A stretch of 51,837 nucleotides of DNA, from assembly GCA_905182895.1 (NCBI GenBank), contig CAJJDD010000006.1, positions 1 through 51,837 on the forward strand. Direction: 5' to 3'. A model generated the notes under the pieces. It searched no databases and had not been told where the DNA came from. It saw only the letters and a list, made by a program, of their open reading frames with translations. The translations under genes and the position numbers were made by a program. Source of the DNA: Flavobacteriales bacterium UBA4466 (GTDB lineage Bacteria > Bacteroidota > Bacteroidia > Flavobacteriales_D > Sanyastnellaceae). This document shows, in pieces, positions 1 to 7,670 of the stretch; within the stretch, counting starts at the first letter, position 1; each line of letters opens with the position of its first letter.

Positions 1-703
1 CCCTTACACAGGTTCCGTCTGGTGTGTTGTAATCCCCTCCGAAGATGGTCAATTCATCTCTTATCCCAATAGCTGTTTGTGTGATATACGGAACTAGATT
101 GTTTGGTGGACCCAATGGGAGCTCTCCTAGCTTGGCAGAGGGATGTGCTCCGATTGGATTGAAATAACGAAGAATTATAGCATTTAAGTTACATCCGTCA
201 GAGTTGTTATTGTCTTTTAGAATAGCTTCGCAATAAGCCTTTGTGCGACCGTATGGAGAGGTAGGAGCATTCTTAATAGAATTCTCACTAACTGGAGAAT
301 CTTCGGTGTCTCCATAAACAGTGCAACTTGAAGAGAAAACCAAATTGGTAACTTCAAACTCTTTCATGCACTCTAAAAGAACAGTAAGGGAGTTGACATT
401 GTTCGCATGGTATTCTAAGGGTTTAGAAAATGATTCTCCTACAGCTTTGTAAGCTGCGAAATGAATTACCCCATCTATGGACTCTTTCCTGAAAACCTCT
501 GCTACCTCAGATTTAATAGTGCAGTCTGCCTCATATACTTTTAAATCTTTTTTCCCTGTTAAGTTCTTTAGATTATCGAGGATGAATCTCTCAGAATTAC
601 AAAAGTTATCTAAAACTATAGGATTGAAGCCACTTTTAATAAGCTCTAATATGGTGTGTGAGCCTATATAGCCCGCACCTCCTGTAACTAAAATGTTTTT
701 CAT
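1..703 (-). CDS. galE: UDP-glucose 4-epimerase GalE (3' end outside window)
   Basis: Interconverts UDP-glucose and UDP-galactose in the cytoplasm, feeding surface polysaccharide synthesis. The minus-strand reading frame begins with ATG at 703 and is open to the window edge (234 codons). It starts MKNILVTGGAGYIGSHT, the NAD-binding GxxGxxG loop of the extended SDR family. Further on are the SSSCTVYGD segment, the catalytic YxxxK (YGRTK) and the LRYFNPIGAHPS stretch typical of GalE. The C-terminal part (about 100 residues in the family) is missing because the window ends. No frameshift is visible. Other sugar-nucleotide epimerases share the fold, but the FNPIGAH stretch favours GalE. Confidence 0.93.
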   Translation of the reverse strand, partial: MKNILVTGGAGYIGSHTILELIKSGFNPIVLDNFCNSERFILDNLKNLTGKKDLKVYEADCTIKSEVAEVFRKESIDGVIHFAAYKAVGESFSKPLEYHANNVNSLTVLLECMKEFEVTNLVFSSSCTVYGDTEDSPVSENSIKNAPTSPYGRTKAYCEAILKDNNNSDGCNLNAIILRYFNPIGAHPSAKLGELPLGPPNNLVPYITQTAIGIRDELTIFGGDYNTPDGTCVR

Positions 704-836
704 GGACAGTGAATCGAATGCTAAAATACAAATTGACTAATGCCAAAAACCTAACTGGTTAAATTTTATGTGATCTTCTGAAACTAATCTTTAACTAATT
801 CCGTAAATAGAGGAGCATCAAACAAAATTTTTAACG

Positions 837-1199
837 ATGATAGATAATGAAAATGAGTATCCTTCTTTTGATTTGTCATATTTAAATCAAGTTTTTCAAG
901 GAAACAAAGAGATGATACATCAGATTATTTCAATGTTTGTAAAACAAGTGCCAGATTATTTTAGTGAAATGCAGGAATGTGTCGTAAGGGCAGATTTTAG
1001 TGCACTTCACCCTTTGGCCCATAAAGCCAAGTCTAGCATAGCTATGTTAGGACTTAAAGACATGGAAGCTTTGGTTTTAGAAATCGAAAAAAAATCAAAA
1101 AACGGTGATAAAGGAGCGATGCTGGAAGATTTAGTGTCGAGAGTTGTAGAGGATTATAATGGTATCTCAGTCCAGCTGGAGTACCTTTTAAAAGTATAA
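837..1199 (+). CDS. Orphan histidine phosphotransfer (HPt) domain protein
   Basis: A 120-residue protein that is essentially a single HPt four-helix domain. The phospho-accepting site is seen as AHKAKSS, with His62 followed by Lys65 (H-x-x-K) and a downstream MLGL helix, as in the HPt family. Such proteins relay phosphate between hybrid histidine kinases and response regulators in the cytoplasm. No kinase or regulator gene is next to it, so its partners must lie elsewhere. It is monocistronic: a strong terminator follows at 1230. The start ATG at 837 is preceded by AT-rich DNA without a Shine-Dalgarno site. The family call is firm; the pathway is unknown. Confidence 0.85.
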   Translation: MIDNENEYPSFDLSYLNQVFQGNKEMIHQIISMFVKQVPDYFSEMQECVVRADFSALHPLAHKAKSSIAMLGLKDMEALVLEIEKKSKNGDKGAMLEDLVSRVVEDYNGISVQLEYLLKV

Positions 1200-1229
1200 G
1201 CATAAACCTAAACAAATACAAGTTAACCA

Positions 1230-1262
1230 AACCTAATGGAGCGTTTCCATTAGGTTTTTTTA
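1230..1262 (+). terminator. Rho-independent terminator after the HPt gene
   Basis: Perfect 11-bp inverted repeat (1230-1240 with 1246-1256, arm AACCTAATGGA), 5-nt loop, then a run of T to 1262. It lies about 30 bases past the HPt stop and separates it from the DUF4301 gene. Confidence 0.85.
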
Positions 1263-1298
1263 TGTCTTAACTTTCCGCTCAAACAGAACTGAGTTTAA

Positions 1299-2717
1299 AT
1301 GGATACTGACAAGTTATTTTTTCCTATAGAAAATCAAATTAGGGCTTTAGAAAAAGAAGAGAGATTTGCTGTTATAGATCGTGCTGCGTCCATTGGTGAC
1401 GGAATCAATAGGATAGATGAGTCCGAGAGAAACTCACTTATCAAAGAGTATGAAGAATATTATAGGAGATGTTGTAAAATTTGTCCCTGCTTCAGGCGCT
1501 GCCAGTAGAATGTTCAAACATATTCATGATTTATCAGAAAGGGAAAACACGCTAGTAAGTGAGTTTTTAAATGGTATATATGACTTTCCTTTTATTTCTG
1601 AATTGAGAGATAAATGTAATGACCTTTATCATTTGGAGCTTAGAGAGCTCATTTCTGACCAACGATTTCAAGACCTATCTGATCTGATATTAAAGCCCTT
1701 TGGGTTGAATTACGCTAATTCACCGAAAGGATTAGTTCCTTTTCATAAGCTGGGAACAAGTCTTAACCCTTTTCAGATTCATGTAAATGAAGCTGTTAAG
1801 TATGCCCGTAAAAACGGAAAAATTCATATTCACTTTACCGTTTCTCCATCTCATAGAATGCAGGTTGAAGAAATGTTAGCGTCCTATATTGCTACGCTAA
1901 ATAGGGAAGATATTACCGTAGCTTACTCGGTACAAAGGCCTGAAACGGATACTATAGCACTGGACACGGCTAGAGAGATGGTCAAAGATGAATTAGGAAA
2001 CATCCTCCTTAGGCCGGGTGGACATGGGGCTCTCATTTATAACCTAAACGAAATAGACTCAAACCTAATCTTTCATAAAAAATATTGACAATGTGGTCAA
2101 AGAGTCTGTTCAGGAAATACAATCTAAATGGAAGCAGTTACTAGGGGGGTATTTAGTGAAGTTGTCTAAGAAAATATTCCATTTCCAAAGGCAAGTAGAC
2201 GAAGGCATTTATTCCGATGAAGCGATGAGTTTTTTGTCTGATACCTTCGGATACATGAATCTGAATGAAAGCAATTTAAAAGAGTTGTTGTTTAGGCCAA
2301 TCCGGGTATGTGGAATGGTAATAAACCAGGGGCAGCCTGGTGGAGGTCCTTTTTATGTCAAAGACAAGAATACGGGAACTTCTTTACAAATAGTAGAAGC
2401 GGCAGAGTTAGATAAAACTAATTCTGACCACATCAAAGCATTAGAAATGATGGTTACATTTTAATCCTGTGGATATTGTGTGTGCTATTAAGAATTATAA
2501 ATCTGAGAAATACGATTTATCAGAATTTATAGATAAAGATTCCTTTTTTACCTCCGTTAAAAATTATAAAGGAAAAGAGATAAAAATTCTCGAACTTCCA
2601 GGGTTGTGGAATGGAGCCATGGCTAATTGGAATTCTGTGTTTGTAGAAGTTCCAGCAGACACTTTTAACCCTGTGAAAACAGTAAATGATTTATTAAAAG
2701 AATCTCATCAAAATTGA
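1299..2717 (+). CDS. DUF4301 family protein, split by three frameshifts
   Basis: Four consecutive reading-frame pieces (1299-1508, about 1450-2088, about 2086-2464, about 2463-2717) join into one protein of about 470 residues. Visible landmarks are VPASGAASRMFK near the N terminus, FHFTVSPSHR-like and RPGGHGAL motifs in the middle, GQPGGGPF, and a C-terminal NPVDIVCAIKNYK. These match my recollection of the DUF4301 family of Bacteroidota; the VPASGAASRMFK and GGHGAL segments suggest a nucleotidyltransferase-like fold, but the function is unknown. The frame changes lie at about 1450, 2085 (run of six A) and 2464 (run of T). The stop overlaps the TTG start of the CHAP gene, which suggests co-transcription. 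The breaks look like sequence errors because the reading is otherwise well conserved. Confidence 0.75.
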
Positions 2718-3286
2718 GGATAGTAGTTCTGTCATCCTTCTGCGCTGTGGCGGTCATATTTGCAAGTCTTTCTTACCATTTTGATTTTCCTTTTCAATAT
2801 TATAAGATAGGAGAGGAGTTGGACTCCTTTAACGGTGTATCCGTTTATTATAATGGCACTTCTGCAGGTATTCATGGAGTGCATTATACTGCCGACGGGT
2901 ATGATTTAGGAATAAAATGGCAGTGCGTAGAATTTGTTAGACGCTATTATTTAGAAGTTTATGGGCATAAGATGCCTTCTGACTTTGGGAATGCCGTTGA
3001 TTATTATGATGAGAGTGTTCCGCACGGAGAATGTAACTCTTCTCGAGGCTTAATTCAGTTTAAAAATAATGGAGTAAGCACTCCTTCTTCGGGTGATATC
3101 ATCGTTTTTGATGGAGGATATGGTCATGTAGCCATAGTAACTTCGGCTAACATAAGGACCATACAATTCATCCAGCAAAATGTCAATAAGAAGTCTAGGG
3201 GTGAAATAATTATTTGCAAATCAATTCAGGAGCTCCAGTTTCAGTCAGATAGTAGTGTTTTAGGGTGGCTCAGAATTAGTCCTTGA
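2714..3286 (+). CDS. CHAP-domain putative amidase, membrane-anchored or secreted
   Basis: A 190-residue protein with an N-terminal hydrophobic segment (residues 1-22; signal peptide or anchor) and a CHAP domain. The cysteine-histidine-asparagine set expected of CHAP amidases is visible: Cys71 in WQCVEF, His138 in GHVAIV and Asn156 in QQNV. CHAP enzymes cleave peptidoglycan peptides or glutathionylspermidine-type amides. The location would be the periplasm or outer surface. The start is taken as TTG at 2714, overlapping the TGA stop of the DUF4301 gene; no ATG fits without losing the signal segment. Substrate is not predictable from the sequence. Confidence 0.75.
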   Translation: MRIVVLSSFCAVAVIFASLSYHFDFPFQYYKIGEELDSFNGVSVYYNGTSAGIHGVHYTADGYDLGIKWQCVEFVRRYYLEVYGHKMPSDFGNAVDYYDESVPHGECNSSRGLIQFKNNGVSTPSSGDIIVFDGGYGHVAIVTSANIRTIQFIQQNVNKKSRGEIIICKSIQELQFQSDSSVLGWLRISP

Positions 3287-3412
3287 CTAAACCACGAACG
3301 ATTGTCTGGTCTGGTGTTTTATAGAGACTCTATGCAGGACTCTCCTGATGTAAGATTTAGCTCTGTCGCAGAATGTAAATGGGGAAGACTGTTAAAGACG
3401 AGGCTAGCCTTT

Positions 3413-4022
3413 TTAGAGCGTTATTTCAGCGTTGCAATGCTCATACTCAACTATTATGGAGTTGCTCGCGACTATTTGAGTGGTTTTGTCTCCTAGATTT
3501 TTAATGAACGAAGTGTACATCTCGACACCATTTTTATCTAGGTTCATGCATGGCTCATCTAAAAGTATTAAACTAGATTCAGTCAGAAATGTAAAAGCTA
3601 GCTTTAAGCGTTGGGTCATCCCGCTAGATAGTTCCTTTACTTTTTTAAATTGAGCATCGGTGAGATAGCATAACTCGAAAAAACTTTCCTTACAATAGCC
3701 TGTTTTAATTGTCCTAAGCGAAAAATGAAAATCGAAGAGCTCATCTAAGCTATAATTTCCTTCGAGTTCTATAAAAGGACTACAGCAGCATATTTGGAAA
3801 GGAATTAAGTCTGTACGGGATTAAGTTTCCATCTTTTGTGTATATCACTTCACCTTTGCTCTGAGTAATGAAAGAGCTTATGATCTTTAATAGTGTAGAC
3901 TTGCCCGAACCATTATTTCCTAGGATAACGGTTTTCGAGTTAGCTTCAAATCTTTTTGAAAGAGATGAAAAAACGTCATTCCCTTTATAAGAATGAGTGA
4001 TATTGTCTAGAGTGATTTCCAG
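3413..4022 (-). CDS. ABC transporter ATP-binding subunit (frameshifted)
   Basis: An ABC ATPase of about 200 residues, CcmA-like in size. Joined from two frames it shows Walker A (GNNGSGKST), the signature LSSGM and Walker B (LILLDEP) followed by CMNLD. A frame change lies near 3805; the second piece begins about ICCCSPFIELEGNYSL. It follows lpxA on the minus strand with a 12-base gap and so belongs to the lpx operon. No ATG is available: the frame opens after a stop at 4026-4028, so CTG at 4022 or a lost ATG is the likely start. No permease gene is adjacent, so the exported substrate is unknown. Confidence 0.75.
3429..3437 (+). repeat. Over-represented 9-mer GCGTTGCAA (first of 11 copies)
   Basis: Exact copies of GCGTTGCAA on the plus strand start at 3429, 7087, 11003, 17984, 30278, 35891 and 39972. 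The reverse complement TTGCAACGC starts at 36251, 45523, 49103 and 51567. All lie inside coding regions, in different reading frames and on both gene strands. At about 38 percent GC (estimated by eye) chance predicts roughly 0.2 copies in this window. The role is unknown; see the findings. Confidence 0.7.
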
Positions 4023-4033
4023 AAATTATAAAT

Positions 4034-4799
4034 TTAAAACGGTCCGCGAATAATTCCTTTATCACTGTTCCTTATGAAGTTTAGAATTAGATCCTTTGAT
4101 TTACTACTAGGAAGTTCCATTTCAGCAGCTTTTACTGCTTGAGTGATGTTGTTACTGTGAACGTATAAAGCTCTATATATGTCTTCTATGCTCGCAACTA
4201 CCTCATTTTCGAATCCTCTTCTTCTAAGGCCTATTGAGTTCACTCCTACATAAGAAAGGGGCTCCCTAGCAGCTTTAATAAAAGGGGGGACATTTTTTCT
4301 AACGTGACTTCCGCCTCCAATAAATGCATGCTGGCCTATGGTTACAAATTGCTGAATTGCTACAACACCCTCTATTATAACCCAATCTTCTATATCAACA
4401 TGTCCTGCTATATTCGCGCTATTAGCTATAATACAGTTATTTCCTACAAAAGTGTCGTGAGCTATGTGCACATAGGCCATTAACAGACAGTTGTCTCCAA
4501 CTTTAGTGGTGTTTCTGTCTGTGGTTCCTTTATTTATAGTAACACATTCTCTTATGGTAGTGTTAGAGCCTATTTCAGCTAGCGTGTCTTCACCGTCATA
4601 CTTCAGGTCTTGGGGGACAGCACTAATTACGGCACCGGGGAAAACCCGACAATTGTCACCAATTCTAGCGCCATCCATAATGGTTACATTAGGGCCTATC
4701 CAGCAGTTTTTACCAATCTGTACATTTTCTTCTATTACAGAAAAAGCTCCTATTGTACGTTCCCTCTCCTATCTGCGCATTTGAATGAATACTATTCAT
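4034..4799 (-). CDS. lpxA: UDP-N-acetylglucosamine O-acyltransferase LpxA (frameshifted near start)
   Basis: First enzyme of lipid A synthesis: moves a 3-hydroxyacyl chain from ACP to UDP-GlcNAc in the cytoplasm. The long piece holds hexapeptide (left-handed beta-helix) repeats, the catalytic His region MAYVHIAHDT, the GGGSHVRKNVPPF segment and the C-terminal helical domain with GLRRRGF. The N terminus (MNSIHSNAQIGEG, then TIGAFSVIEENVQIG) sits in another frame, so an indel lies near 4755-4762. The true start is ATG 4799, 14 bases after the lpxC/fabZ stop. Because LpxA is essential, the break is probably a sequence error. Total length of about 255 residues fits the family. Confidence 0.9.
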
Positions 4800-4813
4800 G
4801 ATATGGCTAAGTT

Positions 4814-6205
4814 TTATTTGTCTTTGACTATTTGTGCTAGCATAGATGCTTCACTCACCGGTTTTCCATTAACATAAGCTACACCGCTCATGTTAACAAG
4901 ACCTCTTCTTATAGGTGAATCTAGTTTAAGCCTAAAAACTATGGTGTCGCCAGGTAAGACCTTTTGTTTAAACTTTACGTTATCTATTTTTAAGAAGTAG
5001 GTGCTGTATTTTTCAGGATCATCTAATGAACTTAATGCGAATATCCCTCCTACCTGAGCCATAGCCTCTAGTTGAAGTACGCCAGGCATTACAGGGTTTT
5101 CAGGGAAGTGACCAGTAAAAAAAGGCTCGTTCATGGTGATGTTCTTAACACCGATGATTTCCTTCTCATCCATCTCCATTATTTTATCTACTAATAAAAA
5201 AGGGTACCGATGAGGTAGCATCTTTGTAATCTGATTGATGTCATACAAAGGTTTTTTCGTTAGATCAATATCGAATCTACCTCTCTTCGACCTATCATAC
5301 TCTATGAGCTTTTTAGCAAATTCAACATTTGAATGATGCCCGGGTCTAGCGGCTAAAATGTGTCCTTTAATAAACTTTCCAGTAAGAGCTAAATCACCTA
5401 CTATGTCTAGTAATTTATGTCGTGCAGGTTCGTTTTGAAAAATAGGTTTAGAAGAATTTAAATAACCAACCTCAACTTTAACCTCCAAGTCGGGTTTGCC
5501 CACCAACTCTAAGATTGCTTTTATCTCAGCTTTAGTATACTCTCTTTCTACTAATACTAGAGCATTGTCTAAATCCCCACCCTTTATTAATCCAGCTTGA
5601 GCCAATGCGGAAACTTCTTTTAAAAAGACAAAAGTTCTGCAACCGCTAATTTCATCTTTAAAATCCTCTAGCTTATACATACTAGCGTGTTGAGTCCCTA
5701 GGACAGGAGATTTGTAATCTACCATAACTGTTATCCGGTATTCATCTCCGAGAGTAGGGACGGCTAAAAACTCCGCTTCTATTTCAGTTATTTCGAAAGG
5801 AATAGTCTCTTCTATATGGATGAAGTTTCTTTCTGCTAACTGTTCTGTAATTCCTGTGGCCTCTACAGCTTCTATGAAATGTTTAGAGCTTCCGTCTAGA
5901 ATAGGAATTTCTGGGCCATTTATTTTGATAAGAACATTGTCTACTTCTGAAGCGTAAAGTGCGGCTAATAGATGTTCCACAGTATTTACTTCAGCTCCGT
6001 TCTTTGCTAGTGTTGTGCCTCTTCGCGTGGTGCTTACATTTAGGGCGGATGCCTCTATGATAGGCTCGTTTTCTAAATCTACTCGCTGAAATTTATACCA
6101 ATGATTTTCAGGTGCAGGACAAAGCTCTATTTCACAAATTGCTCCTGTATGGAGTCCTATTCCTGATAGTTTCACAGGTGCCGACAAGGTTCTTTGCTTT
6201 ACCAA
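4814..6205 (-). CDS. lpxC-fabZ: Bifunctional LpxC deacetylase / FabZ dehydratase
   Basis: A 463-residue fusion. Residues 1 to about 310 are LpxC, the zinc enzyme that deacetylates UDP-3-O-acyl-GlcNAc, the committed step of lipid A. Zinc ligands are visible as His78 (TVEHLL), His263 and Asp267 (HKLLDIVGD), with His290 in RPGHHSN. Residues about 318-463 are the hot-dog FabZ domain, which dehydrates 3-hydroxyacyl-ACP, with catalytic His366 (GHFPENPVMPG) and Glu380 (LQLEAMAQ). The fusion is a known hallmark of Bacteroidota. The start is TTG at 6205, one base after the lpxD stop; there is no ATG upstream in frame. The gene is intact. Confidence 0.95.
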   Translation of the reverse strand: MVKQRTLSAPVKLSGIGLHTGAICEIELCPAPENHWYKFQRVDLENEPIIEASALNVSTTRRGTTLAKNGAEVNTVEHLLAALYASEVDNVLIKINGPEIPILDGSSKHFIEAVEATGITEQLAERNFIHIEETIPFEITEIEAEFLAVPTLGDEYRITVMVDYKSPVLGTQHASMYKLEDFKDEISGCRTFVFLKEVSALAQAGLIKGGDLDNALVLVEREYTKAEIKAILELVGKPDLEVKVEVGYLNSSKPIFQNEPARHKLLDIVGDLALTGKFIKGHILAARPGHHSNVEFAKKLIEYDRSKRGRFDIDLTKKPLYDINQITKMLPHRYPFLLVDKIMEMDEKEIIGVKNITMNEPFFTGHFPENPVMPGVLQLEAMAQVGGIFALSSLDDPEKYSTYFLKIDNVKFKQKVLPGDTIVFRLKLDSPIRRGLVNMSGVAYVNGKPVSEASMLAQIVKDK

Positions 6206-6206
6206 T

Positions 6207-7250
6207 TTATTTCTTTGATTTTAATTCAATTATTTCTTTCTTAAGATTATGAAGTTCTTTCATAATCTCCGGAAGTTTCTTAAATCCAATGTATGACATT
6301 TTATAATCCCTTATTTTAAGGGATGGAGAACCTTGAATAATCATATTTTCTTCCGTAATGCTATGTCCTACTCCGCTTTGGGCTGCTATTTTAACACCGT
6401 CTGCTATAGAGATATGCCCTACTATACCCACCTGCCCGCCTATCATGCAGTTTTTGCCAATTTTAGTTGACCCGGCTATTCCCGTTTGCGCAGCGATAAC
6501 AGTGTTTTCACCGACCTCTACATTATGAGCGACTTGGATTAAGTTGTCTAGTTTGACTCCTTTTCTAATTATAGTGGAGCCCATGGTTCCTCTGTCTATG
6601 CAGGTTCCCGCTCCTATCTCTACATGGTCTTCCAATATTACATTACCTATATGTGGAATTTTCATAAATGAATTAGAAGAATTAGGGACAAACCCAAATC
6701 CATCACTACCTATTATAGCATTGGCCTGAATTGTTACGTCATCGCCTATTATGCAATCATCTAGTATTCTCACTCCTGAGTGAAAAACACAGTTCTTCCC
6801 TATTTTAATAGAACGGCCTATTACTACTCCATCATGAATTTTGCAGTCTTCCCCGATTACAGAATGTTCTCCGATTATAGCGGAACCAATATAAGAGGAA
6901 TCGCAAACAGTGGAAGATTCAGAAATTTGTGCGTGTTCAGAAATTCCTTTATAGGGATTAGTGATCGTTTTATAATGCCATAATAAGATAGCCAATCCAA
7001 TCCGTGGGTTATCGACTATGATTAAGCTATGTTTTGAAAGATTAAATAGAGTAGTATCTAATTCTTGAGAAACTATTATAATACTTGCGTTGCAATGTAT
7101 TGCTTGTTCTAGGAATTTATCGTTATCGCAGAAGGTGATATCACCTTCTTGAGCGAGTTCTATTCCATTGAATCCATCTACATGGACGTCCTCATTTCCT
7201 AGTATCACACCATTAATAAGGTGAGATATTTCTGTTGCCTTAAAATTCAT
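6207..7250 (-). CDS. lpxD: UDP-3-O-acylglucosamine N-acyltransferase LpxD
   Basis: Third step of lipid A synthesis, adding the N-linked hydroxyacyl chain. The 347-residue protein has the N-terminal uridine-binding domain, then a long array of hexapeptide repeats forming a left-handed beta-helix (about residues 105-310), with the catalytic His segment QVAHNV and IGSDGFGF before it. The C-terminal helix includes [14 protein letters not shown], as in the family. ATG at 7250 is preferred; the reading frame extends one TTG codon upstream. First gene of the operon lpxD - lpxC/fabZ - lpxA - ABC ATPase. Confidence 0.94.
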   Translation of the reverse strand: MNFKATEISHLINGVILGNEDVHVDGFNGIELAQEGDITFCDNDKFLEQAIHCNASIIIVSQELDTTLFNLSKHSLIIVDNPRIGLAILLWHYKTITNPYKGISEHAQISESSTVCDSSYIGSAIIGEHSVIGEDCKIHDGVVIGRSIKIGKNCVFHSGVRILDDCIIGDDVTIQANAIIGSDGFGFVPNSSNSFMKIPHIGNVILEDHVEIGAGTCIDRGTMGSTIIRKGVKLDNLIQVAHNVEVGENTVIAAQTGIAGSTKIGKNCMIGGQVGIVGHISIADGVKIAAQSGVGHSITEENMIIQGSPSLKIRDYKMSYIGFKKLPEIMKELHNLKKEIIELKSKK

Positions 7251-7257
7251 CAATTGC

Positions 7258-7265
7258 CAAATTTA
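7258..7265 (-). promoter_or_regulatory. Possible -7 element for the lpx operon
   Basis: TAAATTTG on the minus strand matches the Bacteroidota -7 consensus TAnnTTTG, but it lies only seven bases before the lpxD ATG, implying an almost leaderless transcript. No clear TTG -33 box is seen at the usual spacing. Confidence 0.3.
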
Positions 7266-7321
7266 AGGAATAACCTTCTGTTTTGGATTAAGACTTAGGA
7301 TCTTATTAAGAATTAATATTC

Positions 7322-7355
7322 AAAAAAAAACGCCTCAATGTGAGGCGTTTTTTTT
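7322..7355 (-). terminator. Terminator downstream of tRNA-Phe
   Basis: Inverted repeat CGCCTCA (7331-7337) with TGAGGCG (7341-7347), flanked by nine A on the left and eight T on the right. It can stop transcription from either side; on the minus strand it directly follows the tRNA and insulates it from lpxD. Confidence 0.8.
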
Positions 7356-7356
7356 G

Positions 7357-7429
<73 letters not shown>

Positions 7430-7596
7430 AACTAATTGGGCGACAAATGATATAAATGATTCTATTTCTTTATATAGCTTGATTTTTTTGTGAAAAAAAA
7501 TATTTCTTCTCCAGTTTTAGCTCTTATTCTGTAGGGTTAGTTCGATAAAAAGGGGTGTTGCACCTCTGAAAAGTCTGTTTTTGGGACGTGCGCGGG

Positions 7597-7626
7597 TTAG
7601 GTTGTTTCGTATTTTTTATATCTTTG
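7597..7626 (+). promoter_or_regulatory. Putative promoter of the giant secreted protein
   Basis: TATCTTTG at 7619-7626 fits the -7 consensus TAnnTTTG. TTAG at 7597-7600 lies 18 bases upstream as a weak -33 box. The start codon is 44 bases downstream. Confidence 0.45.
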
Positions 7627-7670
7627 CGATTGGCTTTAACTGAAAAGTCTAGATAAAATTACAAACTGTT

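Noticed and set aside
2080..2095. Programmed ribosomal frameshifting at homopolymer runs
   Set aside because: Breaks occur at many unrelated sites and genes with no shared slippery heptamer or downstream structure; sequence error is simpler.
3302..3496. Plus-strand open frame of 64 codons after the CHAP gene
   Set aside because: It overlaps the conserved C terminus of the minus-strand ABC ATPase, has a TTG start and no recognisable features.
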